In this document: positions 40,430 through 48,477 of the stretch, piece by piece | Position numbering within the stretch: position 1 is the first letter of the stretch | How the letters are laid out: each line of letters opens with the position of its first letter | Program-made: the position numbers and the translations under genes | The notes under the pieces: generated by a model | The model's input: only the letters and a program-made list of their open reading frames with translations | Told to the model about the DNA's origin: nothing | Databases searched by the model: none | Assembly (NCBI GenBank): GCA_022340585.1 | Contig: JAJDNS010000116.1 | Location: 1-64,000, forward strand | From: Acidobacteriota bacterium | Lineage (GTDB): Bacteria > Acidobacteriota > Vicinamibacteria > Fen-336 | DNA: 64,000 nt | Direction of reading: 5' to 3'

Positions 40430-42967
40430 TCAGCTGTCGCCCAGGAGGCGGTCGGCCGCGAGGACCAGGAGCAGGTAGTCGGTGGTCCCACCCCCCATGA
40501 CGTACTCGGTCTGCTGCCAGAGGTACGGCCACTCGAGCAGCTCCGGGTAGTCGGGACGGATGAGCCCGGTGCCGGACGCGCTGCCCCCGGGGATGTAGCT
40601 CCAGTCGGCCCGGTTGAAGCCGTAGCCGAAGAGGACCGACCGCGCGCCGACGCCGGAGACGAACGACGACGTGTTCGGACCCGGGTGAACGCCGAGGACG
40701 AAGTTGAGGGCGTTGAGCATCCGCTCCTTCGGGAAGACCTCGGGGAAGCTGGCGTGCAGGAAGTACTGCTCCATGCCGAAGCGTTGGATCTTCCACCCCG
40801 CGCCCCACACCTCGGGCTCGTAGGGCACGCCGTAGGGCGTCTTCTTCTCGAGCTCGTCGACCTGGGCCCGGTAGGCGCTCACCGCTTCGGTGACCGCCGT
40901 CTGGAACCCGGCATCCTCGATGAGCGGCAGCGCACGGCCCACCATCCACCCCACCCGCCCCGCGCTCTCGACGATCCTCTGCTGCTGCCCGACCAGGAAG
41001 TCGGCGTACTCCGGCTTCTCGGTGGCGAGGAGGAGCTCGACCGCCAGCCCGAGGCGTGGGCTCGGCCATCGACGGGCCCACGGGGGAGCCGGGGCCGCCG
41101 TCTCGTCCGTGGTCTTCCAGACCTCCTCCGCCACCGCCAGGCACTCCGCGGCCAGCGCGTCGTCGTAGCCGCGCAGGGCACGGGCGGAGGCGGCGAGCCC
41201 GGCGGCGGCGTTCAGAGACCGGCGGGGGTTGTTCTCCGTGAACACCCAGCGGTCGTCAGGGGAGCCCGGGACGCCGGTCCCGATGGGAGGCGCGTCGTCC
41301 GCCGTGGTCTCGTCGAAGACCACGTTGTCGGTCTGGGCGGCGAAGTCGCCCACGTGGACGTACTGCCGCAGAGTGGGGACGATCATCCCGCGGTAGAAGC
41401 GACCGAGCGCCCGGTAGGAGCCGATCACGGTGAGGGCCCCGTGCTCGATCTGCTGGAGGATGTCGGGCTTGCCGTCGGGCCGGTGCAGCTCGACCACGCG
41501 GTTCTCCTGGTCGATCGTGGTGTCGTCGAAGTCGGGCTGGAAGGCCTCCCAGGCGAGAGCGAGGCCGTGCATGGTGTCCGCCTGAGACTCGATGCGCAGG
41601 TCGTCGTCGCCGGCATCGTGCCAGCCCCCCCGGTCGAGTCCGGGCACGTGCTGGCCGGGCTCGAACCGGGTCAGCGTCTCCGGGCCCTGGCGGTATCCGT
41701 CGAAGAGGAGGCGGTCCACCGGCGCCATGCGGGCGTCGTCGAGGTGGCAGGCGTCGTGCCAGACCCGGTACCGGTCGTTGACCCGGACGTGGCACATCTG
41801 GATGGGAAGGAAGTACTCGACGGTTGGCTGCCACACCCCGCGGGCGAAGACGTCGTCGCCGATGCGGAACGGGTTCGACCGGGCTTCGCCATAGCGCACC
41901 ACGTAGGTGCCGGGCTTCCGGACCTCGCTGAAGTCGAGGCGCAGGTAGTCGTAGCGAAGGAACCGTCCCCACTCCTCGCCCTTCTCCTCGAGGACGGTCT
42001 TGAGCTCGCCGTCGTCGCCCACCCGTAGGACCTCCACTGGCGGCCGCCGCTCGTCCCGGGCGTCCAGCTCGATGACCGCACGCTTCTGCTGCTTCGTGTG
42101 GTACCCGACCTGCGACACCTGGACCACGGGATCGGACATCCAGCCCTCGATCGCGTGAGGGGTGATCAGCCAGTTGACCGCCCCCCTCGTCGCGCCCCGG
42201 GCCACCAGGGAGCGGACCACGTACCAGCCGTTGGTGTGCTGGCCCCGGCCGTCGATCAGCTCCAGAAGGCCCCCCGTCGCGTCCTCGATCCTCAGGCGCT
42301 GGCGGTCGGACTCGGGGGCGACGACGAGCCAGCTCCCCCGGACCATCGCTTCGATGCGGTACTCGCCGGCGGCGTCGATCGTGCCGGGGCCGTTGGCCTG
42401 GCGACCGAAGAGACCGGTCGCGTTCTCCGTGGCCCACGTCTTGCCGAACAGGATGCCGGGGAACAGCTCGAAGTTGAAGCCGACCTTGCCGATCCACTCG
42501 TCGGGAAGGCGCTCCTCGAGATCGACGAGAATCCGGAAGCTCCGGCCCTCGGGACGGACCCGGATCGTGTAGGCGAAGTGGAGGTCCGGGTAGATCACCG
42601 GGTTGAAGCCCTTCCGGTCCTTCTCGGGGTCGGGGTACTCCATCCGGATGCTGATCTCCTGCGCGTCCCGGTCGACCACGCGTTTGCCCACCTTCGGCAC
42701 CGGCGACCACTGGCCCGGCGTGCGGTCGAGACGCAGGTCGCCGTTGGTGCCGACGCGGAGACCGTTCTGGATGATGCTCACCCCGCCCTGGTGGCCTTCG
42801 GGATAGAAGTCGTGGGCGAGCATCACGTTGAGACCGGGCATCTCGAGGTACTCGAGCTCGTTGAGCCGGAGGCCGGCGTTCTCGGCCCCGGCCGACGGCA
42901 GGACTCCGGCGAGAAGGAGCAGAACGAAGAGGGTCGGGTAGGAGGAACGACGTGGGATGAAGACCAT
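40430..42967 (-). CDS. Secreted glycoside hydrolase family 9
   Basis: 845 residues from the ATG at 42967 (AGGTGAG upstream); a GTG 15 bases earlier is an alternative. Signal peptide: PTLFVLLLLAGVLPSAGA. Residues about 30-280 form a beta-rich domain I do not recognise. An Ig-like CelD_N domain follows (VQVSQVGYHTKQQKRAVIEL, LRLDFSEVRKPGTYVVRYGE). The catalytic (alpha/alpha)6 domain has GGWHDAGDDDLRIESQADT with the paired Asp residues, NNPRRSLNAAAGLAASARAL, NFVLGVHPGPNTSSFVSG and the C-terminal TEYVMGGGTTDYLL with the likely acid Glu. GH9 enzymes cut beta-1,4-glucans or glucosaminides. The exact substrate is not certain, as the typical endoglucanase end motif is modified. Confidence 0.87.
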   Translation of the reverse strand: MVFIPRRSSYPTLFVLLLLAGVLPSAGAENAGLRLNELEYLEMPGLNVMLAHDFYPEGHQGGVSIIQNGLRVGTNGDLRLDRTPGQWSPVPKVGKRVVDRDAQEISIRMEYPDPEKDRKGFNPVIYPDLHFAYTIRVRPEGRSFRILVDLEERLPDEWIGKVGFNFELFPGILFGKTWATENATGLFGRQANGPGTIDAAGEYRIEAMVRGSWLVVAPESDRQRLRIEDATGGLLELIDGRGQHTNGWYVVRSLVARGATRGAVNWLITPHAIEGWMSDPVVQVSQVGYHTKQQKRAVIELDARDERRPPVEVLRVGDDGELKTVLEEKGEEWGRFLRYDYLRLDFSEVRKPGTYVVRYGEARSNPFRIGDDVFARGVWQPTVEYFLPIQMCHVRVNDRYRVWHDACHLDDARMAPVDRLLFDGYRQGPETLTRFEPGQHVPGLDRGGWHDAGDDDLRIESQADTMHGLALAWEAFQPDFDDTTIDQENRVVELHRPDGKPDILQQIEHGALTVIGSYRALGRFYRGMIVPTLRQYVHVGDFAAQTDNVVFDETTADDAPPIGTGVPGSPDDRWVFTENNPRRSLNAAAGLAASARALRGYDDALAAECLAVAEEVWKTTDETAAPAPPWARRWPSPRLGLAVELLLATEKPEYADFLVGQQQRIVESAGRVGWMVGRALPLIEDAGFQTAVTEAVSAYRAQVDELEKKTPYGVPYEPEVWGAGWKIQRFGMEQYFLHASFPEVFPKERMLNALNFVLGVHPGPNTSSFVSGVGARSVLFGYGFNRADWSYIPGGSASGTGLIRPDYPELLEWPYLWQQTEYVMGGGTTDYLLLVLAADRLLGDS

Positions 42968-43151
42968 GGGAAGGGGACTCACCTGGTGAAGCCCGGGTCA
43001 CCTGACCCGCGCGAAGGAGCTGTCGGCGTCGCACTCTCCGTGGAGCGCGGCGCGCCATTCTACCCTGGGGGCCGCTCGGGTTCGGGGACGGGATGCTCGG
43101 ACGCGGGTCACGACCGGATCCAGTCCCGGCGCCTCGTGCCCTCCGAGCGCC

Positions 43152-43227
43152 TATAATCCCAGAGCTTCAAGCCAGACAGCGTCACTGCCCGGTCGAACCC
43201 GCCCCCTCCGAGGCTTCGCCTCGGAGG
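43152..43227 (+). promoter_or_regulatory. Candidate promoter and leader hairpin for the esterase gene
   Basis: A perfect TATAAT lies at 43152-43157, about 107 bases before the esterase ATG, but without a recognisable -35. In the presumed leader, CCTCCGAGGC (43205-43214) pairs with GCCTCGGAGG (43218-43227) around a TTC loop. No T tract follows, so it is not a standard terminator; it may stabilise or regulate the mRNA. Confidence 0.45.
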
Positions 43228-43263
43228 TCGAGGGCTGCTCGGGCCAAGAAGGGGGAAAGCACG

Positions 43264-44940
43264 ATGATGATCGCTCTGAGGTCGGCGACGGCCTTCCTCC
43301 TCCTCTCGACGGCGGCCGCGGCGGCGCCACCGAGCTTCAGGATCTCGTACTCCCCCGAAGCCGCCCCGGGGCCGCTCGACGGACGGTTGATCCTGATCGT
43401 CGCCGCGGACGGGGGCGAGGAGCCACGGTTCCAGGTCGGGTGGGACGAGGATACGGCACAGATCTACGGGGTCGACGTCGAGGCATGGCGTCCGGGCGTC
43501 ATCGTGGAGATCGACGGTGACGTGCCGGGCCACCCCCTCGACCACACGTCGGAGCTGGACGCCGGGACCTACCACGTCCAGGCCGTGCTCAACGTCTACG
43601 AGACGTTCCGGCGTGCCGACGGGCACACGGTCAGGCTGCCGGCCGACGACGGGGAAGGGCAGCACTGGAATCGCTCACCCGGGAACCTGTACAGCGTTGC
43701 CCGGGAGGAGGAGGTCGCCCCGGGATCGTCCATCGAGGTGAGGCTCACCAAGGTCGTGCCGCCCATCGAGCCGGTCCCCGACACTCGATACGTGCGCCAC
43801 TTCACCGTGCGCAGCGAGCTGCTGAGCGCGTTCTGGGGCGCGCCCGTCGACCTCCGGGCAATCGTCCTCGTTCCCGAGGGGTACGACGAAGATCCCGGCG
43901 CGCGCTATCCGGTGGCCTACCAGCAGGGGCACTTTCCTTCAGGCGTCTCGTTCTTTCGCGAGGCACCTCCGGATCCCGACGCCGAAGGCGACGAGCGCCG
44001 CTGGCAGTCCTCCTCCTACGAGTTCTACCAGCACTGGGCCGCCGGGCGGCTGCCGCGGATGCTGGTCGTGCTCACGCAACACCCGACGCCCTACTACGAC
44101 GATTCCTACGGGGTCGACTCCGCCAACACGGGCCCCTACGGGCGGGCGCTGACGGAGGAGCTCTATCCGGCCCTGGAGCGGGAGTTCCGGGCCATCGGTG
44201 AGCCCTGGGCCCGGGTGCTCTTCGGCGGATCGACGGGCGGGTGGATGAGCCTCGCGCAGCAGGTCTTCTACCCCGACTTCTTCGGCGGGACGTGGGCCTT
44301 CTGCCCGGACCCGGTGGACTTCCACGCCTTCCAGCTCCTCGACGTCTACGACGAGAACGCCAACGCCTTCTACGACAGGGGTCCCTTCAAGCAGGTCGAG
44401 CTGCCGGCTGCTCGCGCCAGTGACGGCCGCGTCTTTCTGACCACCCGGGACTTCACCATGCAGGAGCATGTGCTCGGGACCAGTGGCCGCTCAGGCGGCC
44501 AGCTCGATGCCTTCCACGCCCTGTTCGGGCCCGTCGGAGCCAACGGCTATCCGGAGCCACTCTGGGATCCACTGACCGGCGAGGTGGACCGTGAGGTGGC
44601 TCGCCACTGGATCGAGAACTACGACCTCACGGCGATCTTGCGACGGGACTGGAAGACGCTCGGTCCCCGGCTCGTCGGCAAGCTCCACGTGACGATGGGC
44701 ACCAAGGATACGTTCTACCTGGACGGGGCCGTGCGTCTGCTGGAGGAGTTCCTCGAAGGCACCCGGGATCCGGGAAAGGGTCCCTACTACGGCGGCAGCG
44801 TCACCTGGGGAGACAACGAGCCCCATTGCTACACCGGGACCCCGGAAGGGCAGGACATGATGCGTTATCACCTCGGCGTCTTCGCCGAGCACATGGCCAG
44901 GATGGCGCCCGATGGCGTGGACACGTCGAGCTGGCGCTAG
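43264..44940 (+). CDS. Secreted esterase-D/feruloyl-esterase-like hydrolase
   Basis: 558 residues from the ATG at 43264 (GGGGGA upstream), with a signal peptide (SATAFLLLSTAAAAA). Residues about 20-175 are beta-rich with no recognised family. The second half is an alpha/beta hydrolase of the esterase-D kind (PF00756): VLVPEGYDEDPGARYPVAYQ, nucleophile Ser in LFGGSTGGWMSL, GTWAFCPDPVDF and a late His in GDNEPHCYTG. Such enzymes release ferulic or acetyl groups from plant cell-wall polymers, which fits the GH9, GH67 and GH3 genes nearby, but the substrate is unproven. It is divergent from the GH9 gene over 296 bases. Confidence 0.8.
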   Translation: MMIALRSATAFLLLSTAAAAAPPSFRISYSPEAAPGPLDGRLILIVAADGGEEPRFQVGWDEDTAQIYGVDVEAWRPGVIVEIDGDVPGHPLDHTSELDAGTYHVQAVLNVYETFRRADGHTVRLPADDGEGQHWNRSPGNLYSVAREEEVAPGSSIEVRLTKVVPPIEPVPDTRYVRHFTVRSELLSAFWGAPVDLRAIVLVPEGYDEDPGARYPVAYQQGHFPSGVSFFREAPPDPDAEGDERRWQSSSYEFYQHWAAGRLPRMLVVLTQHPTPYYDDSYGVDSANTGPYGRALTEELYPALEREFRAIGEPWARVLFGGSTGGWMSLAQQVFYPDFFGGTWAFCPDPVDFHAFQLLDVYDENANAFYDRGPFKQVELPAARASDGRVFLTTRDFTMQEHVLGTSGRSGGQLDAFHALFGPVGANGYPEPLWDPLTGEVDREVARHWIENYDLTAILRRDWKTLGPRLVGKLHVTMGTKDTFYLDGAVRLLEEFLEGTRDPGKGPYYGGSVTWGDNEPHCYTGTPEGQDMMRYHLGVFAEHMARMAPDGVDTSSWR

Positions 44941-44976
44941 GAAGGGCGCCGGCGCCGCGTCGAGCCGGGACGGACA

Positions 44977-45258
44977 TCAGCCCCCGGCGATGGAGGGGAC
45001 GAGGGTAACCGTGTCCCCGGCCTTCAACGCGGTAGCCAGGTTCTCGAGGAAGCGGACATCCTCGTCGTTGACGTAGACGTTGACGAACTTGTTCAGCTCG
45101 CCCTCGCCGTCGAGCAGCCGCCCCCGGAGCCCCGGGTGCTGCTCCACGAGGTGGTCGAGGACCTCGCGGACGGTCCCGCCGGCCACGTCGACCTTCGCCT
45201 GGTCTCCCACGTGCGCGCGGAGCGCGGTGGGTACGTGAACGCTCACCATCTCTGCCAT
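44977..45258 (-). CDS. ThiS/MoaD-type sulfur carrier protein (CysO-like)
   Basis: 93 residues ending in the Gly-Gly needed for thiocarboxylation (LVPSIAGG). The beta-grasp pattern is clear: VSVHVPTALRAHVGDQAKVD, TVREVLDHLVEQHPGLRGRL and VYVNDEDVRFLENLATALKAGDTV. The start ATG at 45258 has GGAGGGAGAG upstream and lies inside the end of the threonine synthase gene (16-base overlap). With a JAMM protease, a cysteine synthase and a MoeB-like activating enzyme across the divergent spacer, this is most likely the CysO-type carrier that delivers sulfur for cysteine synthesis, after adenylation at its C-terminus. Molybdopterin synthesis is less likely, as no other moa genes are here. Confidence 0.88.
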   Translation of the reverse strand: MAEMVSVHVPTALRAHVGDQAKVDVAGGTVREVLDHLVEQHPGLRGRLLDGEGELNKFVNVYVNDEDVRFLENLATALKAGDTVTLVPSIAGG

Positions 45259-46544
45259 CTCTCCCTCCCTCCTCCCGGGGCCGCGGCCTCGGGGCTTCCG
45301 GCTCCCGGCTCCGCCGGGGCCTGATCCACCACGGCGGCGAGGGCCTCCGGCCGCGCCGCGATCACCGGCACTGACGGCAGCCGTCCCGCCTGCACCTCGA
45401 TGGTCTTGAGGCCGTTCCCGGTGACGCAGACGCAGATCGACTCGTCTCGAGGAATGGTCCCCGCTTCGATCAGCTTGATCGCCGCGGCCAGCGTCGTGCC
45501 TCCCGCCGGCTCGGTGAAGATCCCCTCGGTCCGGGCGAGCAGCTCCACCGCATCGAGGATCTCCGCGTCCGTGGCCGAGGCGCCGGCGCCCCCGGAGTCC
45601 CGCACGACGCGGATTGCATAGGGTCCGTCGGCGGGGTTGCCGATGGCGATGCTGCGAGCGATGGTGTCGGGCCTCTGGGGATGAAACGTGTCCGTCCCCG
45701 TCTCGATGGCCCGGACCACCGGGTCGCACCCGGCGGCCTGGCCCGCGTGGATCCTGGGGCCGACGTCCTCGACGAGGCCGAGGGTGACGAGCTCGCGGTA
45801 GGCCTTCCAGACCTTGGGCAGGATGGTCCCGCCGGCCACCGGCACCACCGTGTGCTGCGGGAGACGCCACCCGAGCTGCTCGGCGATCTCGAAGCCGTGG
45901 GTCTTGGCCCCCTCGGTGTAGTAGGGACGCAGGTTCACGTTGACGATCGCCCAACCGAAGCGGTCGGCCACCTGGGTGCAGAGGCGGTTGACCGCGTCAT
46001 AGTTGCCCTGGACCTTGATCATCTGCGGTCCGAAGACCAGTGTGCCCACGACCTTGCCTTCCTCGAGGTCGTGTGGGATGAGGACGACCGCCTTCAGACC
46101 CGCCGCCGCCGAATGAGCGGCCACGCTGTGGGCCAGGTTCCCGGTGGAGGCGCAGGCCACGGTCTCGAAGCCGAACTCCACCGCGCGGGTGAGGGCCACG
46201 GAGACGACGCGGTCCTTGTAGCTGAAGGTCGGGTAGTTCGCGCTGTCGTCCTTGATGTAGAGCTCCCGCACCCCGAGCTCCCGCGCGAGACAGTCCGCAC
46301 GGACAAGAGGCGTGAAGCCGGAGCGAAGCCCCGCCACCGGCTCGCCGTCGATGGGCAGGAGGTCGCGGTACCGCCAGAGCGACCGGGGTCCGGCGTCGAT
46401 GCTCTCCCGGGTGACGACACCCCTCATCCCCTCGTAGTCGTAGGCGACCTCGACGGGGCCAAAGCAGGCGTCGCACATCATCCGCGGCTCCACCGGGTAT
46501 CCGGCACCGCACTCCTTGCACTCGAGCCCTCGGATGAAGCTCAT
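45243..46544 (-). CDS. thrC: Threonine synthase with N-terminal zinc ribbon
   Basis: 433 residues from the ATG at 46544 (GGGGGGA upstream). It starts with a zinc-ribbon (Cys9, Cys12, Cys24, Cys27; LECKECGAGY and MMCDACFG). The PLP fold follows, with the cofactor lysine in PTFSYKDRVVSVAL and ACASTGNLAHSVAAHSAA. Threonine synthase turns O-phosphohomoserine into threonine. The C-terminal 25 residues are a low-complexity tail that contains the ribosome-binding site of the carrier-protein gene. The overlap ties it to sulfur-carrier production, so a related activity on phosphohomoserine or phosphoserine with a sulfur donor cannot be excluded. The leader has a clear promoter and an attenuator-like hairpin. 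Confidence 0.88.
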   Translation of the reverse strand: MSFIRGLECKECGAGYPVEPRMMCDACFGPVEVAYDYEGMRGVVTRESIDAGPRSLWRYRDLLPIDGEPVAGLRSGFTPLVRADCLARELGVRELYIKDDSANYPTFSYKDRVVSVALTRAVEFGFETVACASTGNLAHSVAAHSAAAGLKAVVLIPHDLEEGKVVGTLVFGPQMIKVQGNYDAVNRLCTQVADRFGWAIVNVNLRPYYTEGAKTHGFEIAEQLGWRLPQHTVVPVAGGTILPKVWKAYRELVTLGLVEDVGPRIHAGQAAGCDPVVRAIETGTDTFHPQRPDTIARSIAIGNPADGPYAIRVVRDSGGAGASATDAEILDAVELLARTEGIFTEPAGGTTLAAAIKLIEAGTIPRDESICVCVTGNGLKTIEVQAGRLPSVPVIAARPEALAAVVDQAPAEPGAGSPEAAAPGGGRERWQRW

Positions 46545-46595
46545 TGCGTCCCCCCTCGTCGTTCGCTCCGCCGCCCCCACCGCGTGGCGCCGCCC

Positions 46596-46634
46596 CAGAA
46601 AGCAAGAGGCCCGAAGCGTTTCGCCTCGGGCCTC
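46596..46634 (-). terminator. Attenuator-like hairpin in the thrC leader
   Basis: On the minus strand GAGGCCCGA (46634-46626) pairs with TCGGGCCTC (46614-46606), followed by TTGCTTTCT. It lies between the thrC promoter and its start codon, so it would end transcription early unless prevented. Upstream in the leader are a second hairpin (ATGGGC with GCCCAT and an inner TCCCGG/CCGGGA stem, about 46672-46711) and a possible short ORF. Confidence 0.6.
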
Positions 46635-46659
46635 CCGGTCTCTGCGTGCTGATGTCGGT

Positions 46660-46713
46660 CTAGCCGGTCATGGGCGCACGCGGATCCCGGGGCCCGGGAC
46701 ACATGCCCATCAT
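46660..46713 (-). CDS. Possible short leader ORF before thrC
   Basis: A 17-codon frame (MMGMCPGPRDPRAPMTG) starts 27 bases after the predicted transcription start and ends before the attenuator hairpin. It has four Met codons and only one Thr codon. There is no ribosome-binding site. Because it also overlaps a stable stem, it may simply be part of a structured leader RNA. I list it because thrC lies at the threonine/methionine branch point. Confidence 0.2.
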   Translation of the reverse strand: MMGMCPGPRDPRAPMTG

Positions 46714-46746
46714 CCGGCGGTGGTAGCGCTTGAACACTATGGGCGT

Positions 46747-46775
46747 TTTATACCGAAGACCAGCGGGCCAGTCAA
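46747..46775 (-). promoter_or_regulatory. Sigma-70 promoter of thrC
   Basis: TTGACT (46775-46770) and TATAAA (46752-46747) are separated by exactly 17 bases on the minus strand. This is a near-consensus housekeeping promoter. Transcription would start near 46740, giving a leader of about 195 bases before the thrC ATG. Confidence 0.8.
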
Positions 46776-46874
46776 GCCCAGCGGAGAGGTGATCCCCGAC
46801 GTTCGAGCGGCAGGCCCCCGCGCGCGACGACCGACCAGGGATTCACTCGAGGTGAAAGGTCTTCTTGTTGTGTC

Positions 46875-46903
46875 TTGACACACACGCTCAACTTGACTAT
46901 TTT
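46875..46903 (+). promoter_or_regulatory. Sigma-70 promoter of the cysteine operon
   Basis: A perfect TTGACA (46875-46880) is followed after exactly 17 bases by TATTTT (46898-46903). Transcription would begin near 46909-46911, at or next to the ATG of the Cys-rich leader peptide, making that message leaderless or nearly so. Confidence 0.82.
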
Positions 46904-46910
46904 GTGCAGT

Positions 46911-46982
46911 ATGAAGATGCGGGCCCGGTGTACGGCGTGCGGCTGTTGCAGCCACGGGCCCGTGTCGAGGGGCGCTGACTAG
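46911..46982 (+). CDS. Cysteine-rich leader peptide (attenuation)
   Basis: A 23-codon frame starting at the predicted transcription start encodes four cysteines within seven residues (RCTACGCCSHG), using Cys codons at 46929, 46938, 46944 and 46947. It lies between a strong promoter and a strong terminator, directly upstream of the cysteine synthase gene. CGGGCCCG occurs just before the Cys codons (46920-46927) and again after them (46955-46962), so the two can pair. The second copy can alternatively pair in part with the terminator's 5' arm. Shortage of charged Cys-tRNA would stall the ribosome over the first copy and favour readthrough. This is the classic attenuation layout, inferred from sequence. 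Confidence 0.72.
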   Translation: MKMRARCTACGCCSHGPVSRGAD

Positions 46983-47008
46983 AGCCGTCAGTCGGTCGCC
47001 CACGAGCG

Positions 47009-47045
47009 AGGCCCATCACCCCTGGTGATGGGCCTTTGGCTTTTT
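47009..47045 (+). terminator. Attenuator terminator before the cysteine synthase gene
   Basis: A twelve-base perfect stem (AGGCCCATCACC at 47009-47020, complement at 47024-47035) closes a CCT loop and is followed by TTGGCTTTTT. It ends only eight bases before the GAGGAGGGAG ribosome-binding site of the gene, so it can only be a conditional terminator within the leader. Confidence 0.88.
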
Positions 47046-47062
47046 GGGGAGAGGAGGGAGCG

Positions 47063-48022
47063 ATGCCAGCAGGATCAGCCCTCGAGTGGAAACCGTCGCC
47101 GCCGGAGAGAGTGGCGCCCCGAGTGCGCCATCCGCTCCTGTCCCGGATCGGCGACACGCCCCTGGTGGAGCTCCAGCGCATCCCGGGACCGGACGGACCC
47201 CGCGTCTTCGCCAAGCTGGAGAGCGCCAATCCGGGCGGCAGCGTCAAGGACCGGGCGGCCCGGGGCATCGTCCTCCACGCCCTGCTCACCGGGGAGCTGC
47301 CGGGGCGCCGACTGCTCGACGCCTCGAGCGGAAACACGGGCATCGCCTACGCCATGCTCGGCGGCGCCCTGGGCTTCGGCGTGACGCTCTTCCTGCCCGC
47401 CTCGGCCAGCCCCGAGCGGAAGCGCATTCTCCGCGCCTACGGGGCCGAGGTGATCGAGACCGACCCTCTGGAGGGAACCGACGGGGCCATCCGGGAGGCG
47501 CGCCGGCGGGCGGAGGACCGGCCCGACCGCTACTTCTACGCCGACCAGTACTCCAACCCCGCGAACCCACGGGCCCACGAGACGACCACCGGCCCCGAGA
47601 TCCTGCGTCAGCTCGGGGGCCCGCCCCTCGATCTCTTCGTGGCCGGGCTCGGCACCAGCGGCACCTTCGTGGGAACGGCCCGCTACCTGAAGCAGGCAAG
47701 CCCCCGGACGCGCCGGGTCTCGGTCGAGCCCGACCAGCCCCTGCACGGCCTCGAGGGGCTGAAGCACATGGCTTCGGTCATGGTACCCGCCATCTACGAC
47801 CCCACCCTCGCCCACCGGCGGGTGGGCGTCGCCACCGAGGACGCGCAGGAGATGACGCGGCGCCTGGCCCGGGAGGAGGGTCTGCTGGTGGGCCTCTCGT
47901 CGGGGGCCGCGGTGGTCGCCGCCCTGCGCGTGGGTCGCGAGGAGAGCGCCCGAACGGCGGCGGTGATCCTCCCCGACGGCGGGGAGCGTTACCTTTCGGA
48001 CGGCTTCTGGGACGCGACGTGA
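47063..48022 (+). CDS. cysM: Cysteine synthase (CysM/CysK family)
   Basis: 319 residues from the ATG at 47063, with GAGGAGGGAG upstream. PLP-fold signatures: cofactor Lys62 in NPGGSVKDRAARG, substrate loop ASSGNTGIAYAM, phosphate-binding GLGTSGTFVGTARYL and C-terminal GLSSGAAVVAAL. The neighbours (carrier protein, JAMM protease, MoeB-rhodanese) point to the CysM type that uses a protein thiocarboxylate as sulfur donor, with O-phosphoserine as in mycobacteria or O-acetylserine as acceptor. The choice of acceptor is not decided by what I can see. The protease gene overlaps its stop (GTGA). Expression is probably set by the Cys-leader attenuator. Confidence 0.92.
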   Translation: MPAGSALEWKPSPPERVAPRVRHPLLSRIGDTPLVELQRIPGPDGPRVFAKLESANPGGSVKDRAARGIVLHALLTGELPGRRLLDASSGNTGIAYAMLGGALGFGVTLFLPASASPERKRILRAYGAEVIETDPLEGTDGAIREARRRAEDRPDRYFYADQYSNPANPRAHETTTGPEILRQLGGPPLDLFVAGLGTSGTFVGTARYLKQASPRTRRVSVEPDQPLHGLEGLKHMASVMVPAIYDPTLAHRRVGVATEDAQEMTRRLAREEGLLVGLSSGAAVVAALRVGREESARTAAVILPDGGERYLSDGFWDAT

Positions 48023-48477
48023 GCGCGACACCCATTCGCTTCGCGCCGGCGGTGCTGGCGGCGATCCGGGCTGAGGCGGCCCGGGCCTACCCCCACGAGG
48101 GCTGCGGCGCGCTCCTCGGCCCCGCCCTCGGGGAGGTGCACGAGACGTTGCCCCTCCCCAACCGGGACGAGGGCAGCCCCCGGACCCGCTTCTCGGTCTC
48201 CCCTCGGGACTACATGGCGGTCGAATCCGAGGCCGACTCCCGGGGCGTTCGCCTGCTCGGCTTCTGGCACAGCCACCCCGACCACCCGGCCCGGCCCTCG
48301 GCCACTGACCGACGCTACGCGTGGGAGGGTCTGCTCACCGTGGTGATCGCCGTCGAGGGCGGCGCGCCGCGCGACATCACCGTGTGGGACCTGCCCGGAC
48401 CCGACCAGCCATTTCGTCAGCGCGCGCTCGTCGTCGGCAACGTCCCGACGACCGGCGCCCTGGAGGAGGTCCCATGA
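48019..48477 (+). CDS. JAMM/Mov34 metalloprotease (Mec-like)
   Basis: 152 residues from a GTG that overlaps the cysteine synthase stop. The JAMM zinc site is complete: Glu27 in YPHEGCGALLG, then His84, His86 and Asp97 in FWHSHPDHPARPSATD. In the mycobacterial pathway the equivalent enzyme (Mec) cuts cysteine off the carrier-cysteine adduct after CysM has acted. The gene order synthase-protease-activating enzyme, with a Gly-Gly carrier across the spacer, fits the same role here. It is cytoplasmic with no signal peptide. It is coupled to the next gene by an ATGA overlap. Confidence 0.92.
   Translation: MSATPIRFAPAVLAAIRAEAARAYPHEGCGALLGPALGEVHETLPLPNRDEGSPRTRFSVSPRDYMAVESEADSRGVRLLGFWHSHPDHPARPSATDRRYAWEGLLTVVIAVEGGAPRDITVWDLPGPDQPFRQRALVVGNVPTTGALEEVP

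Noticed and set aside
44977-45258. MoaD for molybdenum cofactor synthesis
   Set aside because: No other moa or moe gene is near, and the JAMM protease and cysteine synthase point to a CysO-type role.
46545-46740. Known riboswitch (SAM, T-box or other) in the thrC leader
   Set aside because: None of the conserved core sequences that I know could be found; I keep only an unassigned attenuator-like leader.
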